Source: an uncultured Clostridium sp. (GTDB lineage: Bacteria > Bacillota > Clostridia > Lachnospirales > Lachnospiraceae). Taken from it: a stretch of 61,049 nt of DNA. Each line of letters begins with the position of its first letter. Within the stretch, counting starts at the first letter, position 1. The notes below the pieces were generated by a model, which saw nothing but the letters and a program-made list of their open reading frames with translations, was not told the origin of the DNA and did not search any database. Positions 51,148 to 60,593 of the stretch are shown here, one piece after another. The stretch is taken from contig USJW01000009.1 of NCBI GenBank assembly GCA_900555045.1, positions 1 through 61,049 of the forward strand, read 5' to 3'. Position numbers and translations under genes: made by a program.

Positions 51148-52748
51148 CTGTTCTGATCGCAGACGACGAGAGCAAGGTCTGCCAGCTGATCAAAACCCTG
51201 GTGGACTGGGAATCCCTGGATATGCGCGTGATCGCCACCGCCGAAAATGGAATCGAGGCCCTGGAGAAGATCCGGGAGCTGGACCCCGACATCGCAATCA
51301 CGGACATCCGAATGCCGGGCTACGACGGCCTGGAACTGGTCCGCATGGCCCGCGAGGACGGGCTTCGGGCGGAATTCGTCATCATCAGCGGCTACCGCCA
51401 CTTCGAGTACGCCCAGTCGGCCATCCGCTACGGGGTCAACTCCTACCTTTTAAAGCCCATCAAGAAGGATGAGCTGACCGACACGCTGAGGCGGCTGGGA
51501 GAAAAGCTGCAGGAGAAGACGCGGCAGCTCAGCTACGAGGAGGAGGTGAAGCGCACGCTGAAAAGCGACGAGGAGACGCTGCGCCAGACCTTTTTGGCCA
51601 ATCTGGTGATTCGCCGGGATAAAGCACTGAAAGCCGCCTCCCTGGAGCAGATCAACCAGGATTTCCACTACGACCTGCAGCCAGGGAACTTCTGTATCGG
51701 AATTCTCAAGCTGGACGGCCACGTGTTTGACGACGCAGAAAATCTGCGCTTCATGGCGGACAAGGTGACTGTGGTGATGGACCGGCTGCTCCCGGAGTGC
51801 ACCTTCGACTATGAGAGGCTTGTCTCGGGAAGCTTTTTCTATTTTCTGCTGAACTTTGAGGAGAACGCAAAGAGCCACCTCAGGCGGCAGATGAAAACAC
51901 TGTTCGACGAGGTCCGCATCCAGGGTGAAATCTTGAAGGATTTTTCCTTGACTCTGTCCCTTGGAACCGTGTGCAGCGGACTGAGCGGGCTTTACGCCTC
52001 CTTAAAAAACGCCCGTCTGCTCATCGAGGAACGGCTGACCGCGGGGACCGGAAAGGTATTTGAGGGGGAGCTGCCTGCAAAGGAATCCTTTGCGGAGAGC
52101 GCTCTGTTCACGGAATTCAACAGCCGGATGTCCCAGGCCCTGGAGAGCCTGGACGTCCACGCGGTGAGAGAATCCCTGGTGCAGCTGAAGAACCAGATGC
52201 TGGCGATCCAGGGCATCACGGGACACGAGCTCCTTCAGATGACCAAGGAGGTCTGCAATCTCTATCTCTTTTTCATGAAAAACTACCGGATCCGCATCGC
52301 GGATGATTTCCTGGACAATTATAACGTCGGCGCGGACAACTGCGCATCGGCCCAGGAGCTGTTCGACTACCTGATCCGCAAGATCACCGCCTCCTACGAC
52401 ATGGCCGCAAAGCTGAAACGCCAGGATGAAAACCGCCCGGTCCGGGTGGCAAAGCAGTACATCAGCGAGCATTACGGCGAGGCGCTAACGCTGGAGGAGG
52501 TGAGCGCGGTGGCCGGTCTGTCCCCCGCCTATCTGAGCACCGTGTTCAAGAAGGATACAGGGATGACCTTTCTGGAGTACGTATCCAAAGTGCGGATGGA
52601 TATGGCCAAACAGCTCCTCAAGGAGACCTCCTGCACCGTGGCCGACATCTGCGAGAAGGTGGGCTACAGCGACGTGCGCTATTTCACCAAAACCTTTACC
52701 AAATATTCAGGGTTAAAGCCTAACGAGTATAGAAAGCTGTATTCATGA
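51141..52748 (+). CDS. YesN-type AraC response regulator
   Basis: A 535-residue response regulator. Receiver domain at residues 1-120 (acidic pocket IADDE, phospho-Asp55 in ITDIRMPG, Lys in LLKPIKK); a long helical/GGDEF-like degenerate middle region (about 150-420); and an AraC-type double helix-turn-helix at about 430-532 (LTLEEVSAVAGLSPAYLSTV and VADICEKVGYSDVRYFTKTF). It should activate carbohydrate genes when phosphorylated by the kinase encoded next (4-bp ATGA overlap). The likely targets are the downstream ROK kinase and sugar importer. Confidence 0.94.
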   Translation: MLTVLIADDESKVCQLIKTLVDWESLDMRVIATAENGIEALEKIRELDPDIAITDIRMPGYDGLELVRMAREDGLRAEFVIISGYRHFEYAQSAIRYGVNSYLLKPIKKDELTDTLRRLGEKLQEKTRQLSYEEEVKRTLKSDEETLRQTFLANLVIRRDKALKAASLEQINQDFHYDLQPGNFCIGILKLDGHVFDDAENLRFMADKVTVVMDRLLPECTFDYERLVSGSFFYFLLNFEENAKSHLRRQMKTLFDEVRIQGEILKDFSLTLSLGTVCSGLSGLYASLKNARLLIEERLTAGTGKVFEGELPAKESFAESALFTEFNSRMSQALESLDVHAVRESLVQLKNQMLAIQGITGHELLQMTKEVCNLYLFFMKNYRIRIADDFLDNYNVGADNCASAQELFDYLIRKITASYDMAAKLKRQDENRPVRVAKQYISEHYGEALTLEEVSAVAGLSPAYLSTVFKKDTGMTFLEYVSKVRMDMAKQLLKETSCTVADICEKVGYSDVRYFTKTFTKYSGLKPNEYRKLYS

Positions 52749-53758
52749 ACGTGAAACTCAATTACATTTCAAAGCGGATCATGGTCTGCGCGGCGGCCGC
52801 GGACCTCTTGCTGACGCTGATGGCAATTTACATCTGGTTTGTGAGTCTGGAACGCCCCAAGGGGCTGATTCCGGCGGCCCTGTTCACTCTGGCCCTGATA
52901 TTATTAAATTTTCTGGCCTTCCGCCTGGCGGTGCGGCCCTACCGGGAGACGAAAAAGATCTATGAGCAGTTCGCCATGGGCCACGTGCTGAACGACCTGT
53001 TCGACGTGCGCTACCCCTACACGCCGGAGAGCGAGCAGGTCATCCGCAAATTTGATGAGATGATCGACCGCAGCAATCTGGTCAATGTCTCCAAAAAGCA
53101 GGCGGAATACCTGGCGCTCCAAAACCAGATCAACCCTCATTTTCTCTACAACACCCTGGAGGGAATCCGCAGCGAGGCCCTGATCGCGGGGTTGGACAGC
53201 GTGGCGGAGATGACCGAGGCCCTGGCCACCTTCTTCCGCTACACCATCTCCCAGGTGGAGAACCTGGTGCCCTTGGAGGATGAGCTGGCAAACATCGAAA
53301 ACTACTACTACATCCAACAGTTCCGCTTCGGCGATAAGCTGGCTTTAAGCATCGCCTACGACTGCGACGAGGACAACAGCGAGTTGGATATCCTGCAGTA
53401 CCGCCTGCCCAAGCTGACTCTGCAGCCCATCGTGGAGAACTCCATTTACCACGGCATCGAGCGCAAGATCGGCAAGGGCCATCTGACCATACGCATCGGG
53501 GCCAGCGACAGCCGCCTGCGCATCCGGATCTCGGACGACGGGCTGGGAATGGCGGAGGACAAGCTTCGCCAATTGAATGAAAAGCTAAAATCCCTGTATC
53601 TGGATGCGGTGGAGGGGGAGGCCAAGGGCGGCATCGCCATGGTCAACGTCAACAACCGGATTAAGCTGCTCTTCGGCGAGGAGTACGGCATCTGTGTGTA
53701 CAGCCACGAGGGCGCGGGGACAGACGTGGTGATCACCCTGCCGCTGGTGCAGGAGTGA
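52745..53758 (+). CDS. YesM-type sensor histidine kinase with minimal extracellular part
   Basis: A 337-residue His_kinase/HATPase protein. Two TM helices (about 13-33 and 42-63) are joined by only about eight residues, so there is no extracellular sensor domain, unlike typical YesM. A short HAMP-like segment leads to the His kinase box ALQNQINPHFLYNTLEGIR (His132). The ATPase domain has QPIVENSIYHGIE, ISDDGLGM and GGIAMVNVNNRI. Signal input must come from the membrane or a partner protein. Overlaps the response-regulator gene; the degenerate ABC ATPase gene follows after 31 bp. Confidence 0.93.
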   Translation: MNVKLNYISKRIMVCAAAADLLLTLMAIYIWFVSLERPKGLIPAALFTLALILLNFLAFRLAVRPYRETKKIYEQFAMGHVLNDLFDVRYPYTPESEQVIRKFDEMIDRSNLVNVSKKQAEYLALQNQINPHFLYNTLEGIRSEALIAGLDSVAEMTEALATFFRYTISQVENLVPLEDELANIENYYYIQQFRFGDKLALSIAYDCDEDNSELDILQYRLPKLTLQPIVENSIYHGIERKIGKGHLTIRIGASDSRLRIRISDDGLGMAEDKLRQLNEKLKSLYLDAVEGEAKGGIAMVNVNNRIKLLFGEEYGICVYSHEGAGTDVVITLPLVQE

Positions 53759-53789
53759 GAAAAATCGGATCGGAGCGGGGGCGACTGGA

Positions 53790-55235
53790 ATGAAACGTGA
53801 ATTGCTGCGAATGGACCATGTGAACCTGGAGTCGGGCGGGGAGCGCCTGTTGGACAATCTGAATTTCCAGATTTTCTCAGGCGAGATCATGGGGCTGGTG
53901 TCCCGCAGCTTAAAGGGACACGACCAGCTGATCGGCCTGATCTGCTACAACCGCCCCATCACCTCCGGCACGGTCTGGTATGACGGGCGAATCGTGAACA
54001 GTTACTCCTACAGCGACGGCGGGGCCAACCGGGTATGCGTGATCGAGCAGAAAAGCCACCTGGTGGAGGGGCTCAGCGTGGTGGACAATATTTTTGTGCT
54101 GCGCAGCGGATTTAGAAAATATTTCATCAACGAGCGGGTGCTCTGCGACCAGACCGAGCGCTTTTTCCGTGACAACGGCATCCAGGTGGACATCACCCGG
54201 CGCGTAAACGCGCTGACTCCCCTGGAGCGCTGCCTGGTGGAGCTGGGAAAGGCGCTGCTCCTGGGCTGCCGTCTGGTCATCGTGGAGAACCCCGGAAACT
54301 TTTTAAGCCAGCACGAGCTGCCCCAGTTCCAGCAGATGCTGCGGAAGATCCGGGAGGACGGCGTGTCCGTCCTCTACATCGCCAACCACCACCAGGAGGT
54401 CTTTCGGATCGCGGACCGCACCTCCCTGTTCTACGACGGGCAGATCCGCAAGGTCTTTGAGCGGGACGAGATGACGGAGCAGGCCATCGCCCCCTACATC
54501 ACGGAGTGGCTGGATACGAGCCCGATGCCGGATTTAGAGTATGAGGACGGAGTGCTCCACTTCCATCACGTCCGCGCCGGGAGTTTAAACGGCCTCCAGT
54601 TTGTACTCCACAAGGGGGAATGCTTAACCCTCCTGGACATGGACAACCGGATCGCGGACGACATCCTTGAGCTTCTGACCGGCGGCTGCGAATGTGCCCG
54701 GGGACGGATCACGCTGGAGCATGAGCTATACTCCCCCAAGCGGGCGGAGCGGTATCTGGACGAGGGCGTGGCGGTGATCCCCAAGGATCCGGTGGAGCGC
54801 CTGCTCTTCCCCCACCGGACCTATATGGAGAATCTGACCTTTCTGCTTGACCGAAAGCTGGGCCGCAGCCTCATCCCCTCCCGGATCTATCGGAGTATCC
54901 GTGAGGAGTACGCGCCCCTGGCCGGCGCAGCCATCGACGAGACCAACATCATGAACCTGTCCCTGGAGGAGCAGATGTCGCTGATCTACTACCGGGTACA
55001 GCTTCTGCACCCCAGAGTGCTGATCTGTATCCAGCCTCTCGCCAGAGGCGACATGCTCTGCCGCAGGAAGATTCTCAGCCTGATCCGCGAGAGCCTGCTC
55101 CAGGGCACCGCGGTGCTCCTCATCACCACCAACGTGTCCGACACCCTGGAGATATCGGACCGGCTGATGGTGGTGGAGAACGGCGCCTGCACGGCCGCCT
55201 ACGACAAGGCTGAGTTTGACCGGATCGCCCGGTAA
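53790..55235 (+). CDS. Degenerate sugar-type ABC ATPase (probable pseudo-ATPase)
   Basis: A 481-residue protein with the two-cassette layout of MglA/RbsA. It retains strand and helix patterns (LDNLNFQIFSGEIMGLV near 21-37; PYITEWL linker; YSPKRAERYLDEGVAVIPKD). Yet the first Walker A reads VSRSLKGHDQL instead of GENGAGKSTL. Walker B reads LVIVENPGN instead of DEPT, the signature is LTPLERC, and the second cassette has no P-loop either (LLDMDNRIADD). Loss of all nucleotide-binding motifs with an intact frame suggests a retained regulatory role. Compare the normal paralogue at 56225-57730. Confidence 0.85.
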   Translation: MKRELLRMDHVNLESGGERLLDNLNFQIFSGEIMGLVSRSLKGHDQLIGLICYNRPITSGTVWYDGRIVNSYSYSDGGANRVCVIEQKSHLVEGLSVVDNIFVLRSGFRKYFINERVLCDQTERFFRDNGIQVDITRRVNALTPLERCLVELGKALLLGCRLVIVENPGNFLSQHELPQFQQMLRKIREDGVSVLYIANHHQEVFRIADRTSLFYDGQIRKVFERDEMTEQAIAPYITEWLDTSPMPDLEYEDGVLHFHHVRAGSLNGLQFVLHKGECLTLLDMDNRIADDILELLTGGCECARGRITLEHELYSPKRAERYLDEGVAVIPKDPVERLLFPHRTYMENLTFLLDRKLGRSLIPSRIYRSIREEYAPLAGAAIDETNIMNLSLEEQMSLIYYRVQLLHPRVLICIQPLARGDMLCRRKILSLIRESLLQGTAVLLITTNVSDTLEISDRLMVVENGACTAAYDKAEFDRIAR

Positions 55236-55266
55236 AAACCGAAAGATTGTCTACCTTAACCGAAAG

Positions 55267-55304
55267 AATGCCCCCTTAATGAGGGCATTTTCTGATGCTA
55301 TAAT
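55267..55304 (+). promoter_or_regulatory. Hairpin and -10 element upstream of the ROK kinase gene
   Basis: Hairpin AATGCCC (55267-55273) and GGGCATT (55283-55289) followed by TTTC could end the regulatory transcript. Immediately after it lies TATAAT (55299-55304) with no good -35 (TTAATG at 55276-55281), as expected for an activator-dependent promoter. The YesN-type regulator is a natural candidate. Confidence 0.45.
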
Positions 55305-55329
55305 ACAACTGTAAAGTGAGGAGTAACCG

Positions 55330-56199
55330 ATGAAGGAATACATAGGAATTGACATAGGGGGAACCAAGTGCTCGGTGGTGCGCGGGAATGAGCGCGCAGA
55401 CATCCTGGAAAAGCGCATATTCCCCACTGTGGACCGGGACCGCACCCTGGAACAGATTTTTGCAGCGGCAAAGGACCTCATGACCGATCGGACTGAGGCC
55501 ATCGGCGTCAGCTGCGGCGGGCCGTTGGACAGCGAAACGGGTACGATTCTTGGCCCGCCGAACCTGCCGGGCTGGGACCGGGTGCCGATCACAAAACGCC
55601 TGTCCGAGCAGTTTGGAATTCCCGCCTACCTGGAGAACGACGCCAACGCCTGCGCTTTGGCTGAGTGGCGGTTCGGGGCGGGTAACGGGTGCAGAAATAT
55701 GATTTTTCTCACCTTCGGCACCGGCATGGGCGCCGGGCTGATCCTGGACGGGAGACTGTATCGGGGGGCCTGCGGCATGGCCGGTGAGGTGGGGCATGTG
55801 CGGCTGTTTCCCGACGGCCACATTGGCTACAACAAGGCAGGTTCCTACGAGGGCTACTGCAGCGGCGGCGGCATCGCACAGTACGGGCTCGGAACCGCCA
55901 GGGACCTGGCAGAGAGGGCCAGAGCCGGGGACCTTAAGTCGCTCGCCGTCTGGGAGCGGACCGGCGAGAATCTTGGGCGGCTCCTGGCGATCCTGATGGA
56001 TATCCTGAACCCGGATGTGATTGTAATTGGAAGCATCTACGCCCGAGCCGGCGACCTGATGGAACCGGCCTGCAGGCGGGTGCTGGAGGCTGAGGTGCTG
56101 GAGCCCAACCGCCGGATCTGCAGGGTGGTCCCGGCGCTGCTGGGAGAGGCCCTGGGGGATGTGGCGGCGTTAAGTGTCGCAATCGGCGCCCGGGGATAA
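55330..56199 (+). CDS. ROK family sugar kinase
   Basis: A 289-residue ROK protein without a DNA-binding domain, hence a kinase. ATP-phosphate loop IGIDIGGTKCSV at the N-terminus, a catalytic Asp in YLENDANACALAEW, and TFGTGMGAGLILDG and GMAGEVGHVRL follow. The usual ROK zinc motif CxCGxxGC is replaced by a stretch with a single Cys (EGYCSGGG). It would phosphorylate the hexose or pentose brought in by the ABC importer whose genes follow 25 bp downstream; allose/glucose-type kinases are the closest pattern. Confidence 0.9.
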   Translation: MKEYIGIDIGGTKCSVVRGNERADILEKRIFPTVDRDRTLEQIFAAAKDLMTDRTEAIGVSCGGPLDSETGTILGPPNLPGWDRVPITKRLSEQFGIPAYLENDANACALAEWRFGAGNGCRNMIFLTFGTGMGAGLILDGRLYRGACGMAGEVGHVRLFPDGHIGYNKAGSYEGYCSGGGIAQYGLGTARDLAERARAGDLKSLAVWERTGENLGRLLAILMDILNPDVIVIGSIYARAGDLMEPACRRVLEAEVLEPNRRICRVVPALLGEALGDVAALSVAIGARG

Positions 56200-56224
56200 A
56201 AATTAGAAAGCAGGGGGAGACCAG

Positions 56225-57730
56225 ATGGGAGAAGTAATTGTATCAATGAAAAACATTACCAAGACCTTTCCTGGCGTGAAGGCGCTTGATAATGTAAATT
56301 TTGAGCTGCGGTCCGGGGAAGTGATGGCGCTCCTCGGTGAGAACGGCGCGGGCAAATCCACACTGGTGAAGATTTTGAGCGGCGTGTACACACGCGACAG
56401 CGGTTCTATGGAGATATTCGGCCAGGAATACGGCGACCTGACGCCCAAAAAGGCGCAGGAGATCGGGGTGGCCATCATCCACCAGGAGTTAAACATGTGC
56501 CGCCACCTGACCGTGACCGAGAATATGTTTTTGGGGCGCGAAAAGGGCGGGCGTTTTACCTTAAAGGAAAGTGAGATGGAGGCCGAGGCCCAGCGGATTC
56601 TGAGCGACTTGAAAATCGACCTGGATCCCAGGCAGACGGTGGGCGACCTGCCCGTGTCCAAGCAGCAGATGGTGGAGATCGCGAAGGCCCTTTCCGTCAA
56701 CGCCAAAATACTGATCATGGATGAGCCCACGTCCTCCCTGACAGCCAAGGAGATCGACGAGCTGTTCCGCATCATCCGGCAGCTGAAGGCGGAGGGGCGC
56801 GGAATCGTGTACATCTCCCACCGCCTGGAGGAGCTGCAGGCCATCGTGGACCGTGTGACAATCATGCGGGACGGCCAGTACATCACCTCGGCGGAGTTTA
56901 AGGACATGACCATGGACCAGATCATCGCCAACATGGTGGGGCGTGAGATCAAGGAACAGTTCCCCAGGGTATCCTGCGAAAAGGGAGAAAAGGTATTCGA
57001 GGTAAAGAACCTAAACGCCGGAAGGCTGGTGCGGGACATCAATTTTTCCCTCTATGAGGGCGAGATCGTGGGCTTCGCCGGTCTGATGGGCGCCGGGCGG
57101 ACCGAGACCACCCGGGCGATCTTCGGCGTGGATCCCAAAACCAGCGGAGAATTCTATTTAGACGGGAAGGAGGTCAAGATCACCTGCCCCATGGACGCCA
57201 TCCGGGCCGGAATCGTGCTGGCTCCGGAGGACCGGAAAAAGGACGGCCTCTGCACCAAGCTGAGCATCCGCCATAATTTGGCCCTGCCCAACCTGGATCT
57301 TCTCTGTAACAGTCTGGGCGTGATAAACGGCGGCAGGGAGGATGAGCTCTGCGAGAAGGCTGTGAGCGATCTTCTCATCAAGACGCCCGGTCTGGAAATC
57401 AACGCGGGAAACCTCTCCGGAGGCAACCAGCAAAAGGTGGTTGTCGGGAAATGGCTGGCGCGCAATTCCAGGGTAGTGATCTTCGACGAGCCCACCAGAG
57501 GCATCGACGTGGGCGCCAAGGTGGAGATCTACAACCTGATGAACAAGCTGAAACAGGAAGGCATTGCGGTCATGTTCGTATCCTCCGAGATGCCGGAGGT
57601 GTTAGGGATCGCGGACAGGATCATCGTCATGTGTGACGGCCGGATCACCGGCGAGGTGATGGCAAAGGAGACGACACAGAATGAGATTCTGAAGTATGCG
57701 ACCGAATTTGAGAAAAAGCAAGTGAGCTGA
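56225..57730 (+). CDS. Sugar ABC transporter ATP-binding protein (CUT2, MglA/RbsA-like)
   Basis: A 501-residue double-cassette ATPase. First cassette: Walker A GENGAGKSTL (38-47), LPVSKQQMVEIAKAL, Walker B ILIMDEPTSSL. Second cassette: the usual weak P-loop GLMGAGRTE, signature LSGGNQQKVVVGKWLA and VVIFDEPTRGIDVG. This is the standard CUT2 arrangement for importing ribose, galactose, allose or xylose. It is followed 17 bp later by the single permease gene. Ribosome site AGGGGGAGACC. Confidence 0.95.
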   Translation: MGEVIVSMKNITKTFPGVKALDNVNFELRSGEVMALLGENGAGKSTLVKILSGVYTRDSGSMEIFGQEYGDLTPKKAQEIGVAIIHQELNMCRHLTVTENMFLGREKGGRFTLKESEMEAEAQRILSDLKIDLDPRQTVGDLPVSKQQMVEIAKALSVNAKILIMDEPTSSLTAKEIDELFRIIRQLKAEGRGIVYISHRLEELQAIVDRVTIMRDGQYITSAEFKDMTMDQIIANMVGREIKEQFPRVSCEKGEKVFEVKNLNAGRLVRDINFSLYEGEIVGFAGLMGAGRTETTRAIFGVDPKTSGEFYLDGKEVKITCPMDAIRAGIVLAPEDRKKDGLCTKLSIRHNLALPNLDLLCNSLGVINGGREDELCEKAVSDLLIKTPGLEINAGNLSGGNQQKVVVGKWLARNSRVVIFDEPTRGIDVGAKVEIYNLMNKLKQEGIAVMFVSSEMPEVLGIADRIIVMCDGRITGEVMAKETTQNEILKYATEFEKKQVS

Positions 57731-57747
57731 ACCGGAGGGAATCAATT

Positions 57748-58764
57748 ATGAACGAGAAAAAGCAAAGCGCAGTGAGACGTCTGCTCGGCACCCGCGGAAT
57801 GGGCGCGGTTGTGACGGCATTCGTCGGACTGATTATCATTTACGTGGCCTTCGGCCTGATCGACCGGAACGTGTTCTCCTGGCAGAATGTGATGAACCTG
57901 CTCCGCTCCATGTCCAAATACCTGTTGATCGGCGTCGGGCAGAGCTACCTGTTAATCACCGGAAACATTGACCTGTCCATCGGTTCCATGGTCGGCATGA
58001 GCGCCATGGTCTCGGCGACCCTCATGACGATGGGCGTCAATCCGATCATCGCCATGGCGGTTGCGCTGCTGTGCTGCCTGGTCTGCGGCGTGCTCAACGG
58101 CACCCTGGTTGGAAAATTCAAGCTGCCGCCCTTCATCGCAACCCTTGGCACCATGTTCGCCGCCCGCGGCGTGGCCTACATGGTCAACAATAACCGCAAC
58201 ACCGACGCCATCGCAACCGGCATCGGCAAGGAGGCGGGGGACAATTTCCAGAACTTTTTCTATTACGGAAAAACCTTTGGTATTTATAATACCTTCTGGA
58301 TCGCCCTGGTTCTGTTCCTGATCTTTTTCTTCCTGCTGTCCAAGACACGGACCGGGCGCCACATCTACGCCATCGGCTCCAACGTGGAGGCGGCAAAGCT
58401 GTCCGGCGTCAACGTGGTGACCACCACCATCAAGGCCTACTTAGTCAGCGCCACCTGCGCCTGCGTGGTCGGGCTGATCCTCTGCGCACAGGCTGGAATG
58501 GGCAACATGGAGGCGGGCAATATGTATGAGATGTACGGTGTGGCGGCCGGCGTAATCGGCGGGATCTCTCCCCTCGGCGGAACCGGATTGCTGCTCGGCA
58601 CCTTCGCGGGCGCTTCCGTTTGGCAGACCCTGGAGAACGGCTTAAACATGATCGGCGCGCAGGTCGGTATCCAGCGCCTGGTGATCGGCATTATCGTGGT
58701 ATTTGCGGTTCTGCTGGATGTGGTGGTGCGCTCCGGAAGCTTTGGAAAGAAAAGCAAAAAGTGA
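57748..58764 (+). CDS. Sugar ABC transporter permease (CUT2, RbsC-like)
   Basis: A 338-residue integral membrane protein with about nine to ten TM helices. The family's ITGNIDLSIGSMVGMSAMVSA segment and the cytoplasmic coupling region AIGSNVEAAKLSGVNV are clear. CUT2 permeases act as homodimers with one double ATPase. It also has LATLGTMFAARG (read here as IATLGTMFAARG), typical of ribose/allose permeases. It sits between the ATPase and binding-protein genes. The degenerate ATPase encoded at 53790 could in principle dock on the same coupling helix. Confidence 0.94.
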   Translation: MNEKKQSAVRRLLGTRGMGAVVTAFVGLIIIYVAFGLIDRNVFSWQNVMNLLRSMSKYLLIGVGQSYLLITGNIDLSIGSMVGMSAMVSATLMTMGVNPIIAMAVALLCCLVCGVLNGTLVGKFKLPPFIATLGTMFAARGVAYMVNNNRNTDAIATGIGKEAGDNFQNFFYYGKTFGIYNTFWIALVLFLIFFFLLSKTRTGRHIYAIGSNVEAAKLSGVNVVTTTIKAYLVSATCACVVGLILCAQAGMGNMEAGNMYEMYGVAAGVIGGISPLGGTGLLLGTFAGASVWQTLENGLNMIGAQVGIQRLVIGIIVVFAVLLDVVVRSGSFGKKSKK

Positions 58765-58831
58765 TGTTCGATGTTAAACCGCAGGGATTTCCCCTCGGTT
58801 CAATATAAAAACAAGAAGGAGGATTCGTTTT

Positions 58832-59815
58832 ATGAAGAAAAAATTAATCGCAATACTCAGCTGCATGGCTCTGGCAGTGTCAGCCCTGGCTGGCTGCAGC
58901 AGCTCTAAGCCGGCCGAATCGGCGGCGGCTCCGGCTGAAACCACCAAGGCAGCCGCAAGCTCCGAGGCAGCCGCCCCGGCAGGGGACTCAAAGGATATAA
59001 AAATTGCGCTGATCACCATGGACTCCATCGATCAGCACTGGGTGACCTTAAATGAAGGCGCGCAGAAAGCGGCGGCCGAGCTGGGCGTAACCGTATCATT
59101 TATGTCCCCCAACACCAAGGACGACGCCCAGCAGATCGAGTGCGTAAACAACGCGGTGGCGGGCGGCTACCAGGCCATCGTGGTGGCGGCAAACGGCCCC
59201 GACGCGATCTCCTCCGCTCTGAAGGAGGCGGCAGGCAACGGCGTCAAATTGGTCTACGTGGATTCCCCGGCCAACGTGGAAGCCGAGGCCACCTTCTCCA
59301 CCGACAACGAGGCCGCGGGCAAGACCGCAGGCGAGGAAATGATTAAGGCTCTGGAGGCCGCTGGTATCACCTCCGGAAAGATCGGCATTGTGAACGTCAA
59401 CGCAGCCACCGACTCCACCGTAAAGCGCGAGAAGGGCTTCCGCTCCGCATTCGAGGGCAAGGGCTACGAGCTTATGGAGACCCAGTACGGCGAGGGCGAC
59501 GCTGCTAAATCCCAGACCATCGCTGAGAACTATATCACCCAGGGCGTTGTGGGCATCTTCGGCTGCAACGAGGGTTCCACCACCGGCACCGGCAACGCCA
59601 TCAAGGCTTCCGGCAAGTCCGACATCATCGGCGTGGGCTTCGACAAGTCCGACGCGATCATGAACCTGATCAACGACGGCTACCTGCTCTGCACCATGGC
59701 CCAGAACCCCGACGTGATGGGCAAGGAGGGCGTGAAAGCGGCTGTCGAGGCGCTGGAAGGCCAAAGTTTGGGCGGCAAGGTGACTGATACCGGAGTTTCT
59801 GTGATTAAGAAGTAA
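58832..59815 (+). CDS. Sugar-binding lipoprotein (CUT2, RbsB-like)
   Basis: A 327-residue lipoprotein: basic N-terminus, hydrophobic core and lipobox LAGC (Cys22), then an Ala/Glu/Ser/Thr linker and the type I periplasmic-binding fold. IKIALITMDSIDQHWVTLNEG starts the first lobe. ECVNNAVAGGYQAIVVAAN, GIVNVNAATDSTVKREKGF and GIFGCNEGSTTGTGNAI are standard RbsB-type positions. It captures an aldose for the importer and may also relay occupancy to the sensor kinase. Ribosome site GAAGGAGGATTCG. Confidence 0.94.
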   Translation: MKKKLIAILSCMALAVSALAGCSSSKPAESAAAPAETTKAAASSEAAAPAGDSKDIKIALITMDSIDQHWVTLNEGAQKAAAELGVTVSFMSPNTKDDAQQIECVNNAVAGGYQAIVVAANGPDAISSALKEAAGNGVKLVYVDSPANVEAEATFSTDNEAAGKTAGEEMIKALEAAGITSGKIGIVNVNAATDSTVKREKGFRSAFEGKGYELMETQYGEGDAAKSQTIAENYITQGVVGIFGCNEGSTTGTGNAIKASGKSDIIGVGFDKSDAIMNLINDGYLLCTMAQNPDVMGKEGVKAAVEALEGQSLGGKVTDTGVSVIKK

Positions 59816-59845
59816 TTGGTTTGGATGGGAACGGCTGAATAGGAT

Positions 59846-59895
59846 AAAAATCAGAGGAGGGATCTGGTGTGAATCGGGTTCTCCTCTGATTTTTT
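59846..59895 (+). terminator. Terminator of the sugar importer operon
   Basis: 14-bp perfect stem AAAAATCAGAGGAG (59846-59859) and CTCCTCTGATTTTT (59881-59894) with a 21-nt loop, ending in a T-run. Confidence 0.9.
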
Positions 59896-60007
59896 GTATG
59901 TTCCTGCTCTTTTATTCCTCCATGAACCATCACATCAGAATTCCATTTCAATTCTCCAACTTCAAAAAATCAGCTGACATCCCAAAGCATAGATGCTAAA
60001 CTATTAA

Positions 60008-60593
60008 GTAAATAGAATCGAAAGGAACCGCCCGGCTCATGAACACTTCATCCCCATCTCCGGCATCTTCGGCCTGATCAAGGAGTCTCTGTTTCGCAGA
60101 AGGGCGAAAAAATGGCGCGGCACTGCCCTGGGCACCGTTGTGGAGGTCCGGGAGGACGACCGCTATCACAGGCTTTTTGTCAAACACCGATACGACCGTT
60201 TTCCCGGCTATATCGCCATCTACCTGAACCGGATCGACCTGCCGGTGCTGCAGAACCGGAAGAAGTACGGAAAAGAGCGGTACGCACGGCTGAACCAGAA
60301 TGCCGTGCTCTCGGTTTACCAATATATGACCGACCGGATCACTCGAGGACGCGCTGTGGGAGAGCTCCGTGTTTGCACACGAGCAGATCATTTCCCGGAT
60401 GCAGGCGGACCCGACTCTCAAGGGCCTGGCCCGCTATGAACCGGAGAACACCCCACTGTCCGGCTTTGACGTCCGGGAAGGCCGGGAGGCGTTTCTTGGC
60501 TCCAGGGACTATGAGGTCTACCGGAGCCCGCAATATTACTTGTATCTATGGAGAAATTCTCTTACAGATGCGGCGGCCGGACGGCTGCATTAG
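60008..60593 (+). pseudogene. Frameshifted, start-less gene of unknown family
   Basis: The region 59896-60750 holds one decayed gene. From 60008 an open frame encodes HEHFIPISGIFGLIKESLF, RYHRLFVKHRYDRFPGYIAI and NAVLSVYQYMTDRI. At about 60341 one extra base shifts it, and the sequence resumes in the next frame as LEDALWESSVFAHEQIISRM, GLARYEPENTPLSGFDVREG and YYLYLWRNSLTDAAAGRLH up to TAG 60591-60593. No start codon with a ribosome site exists before the first block, so the N-terminus is also lost. The product would have been about 190 residues, soluble; the family is not recognised. Confidence 0.65.
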
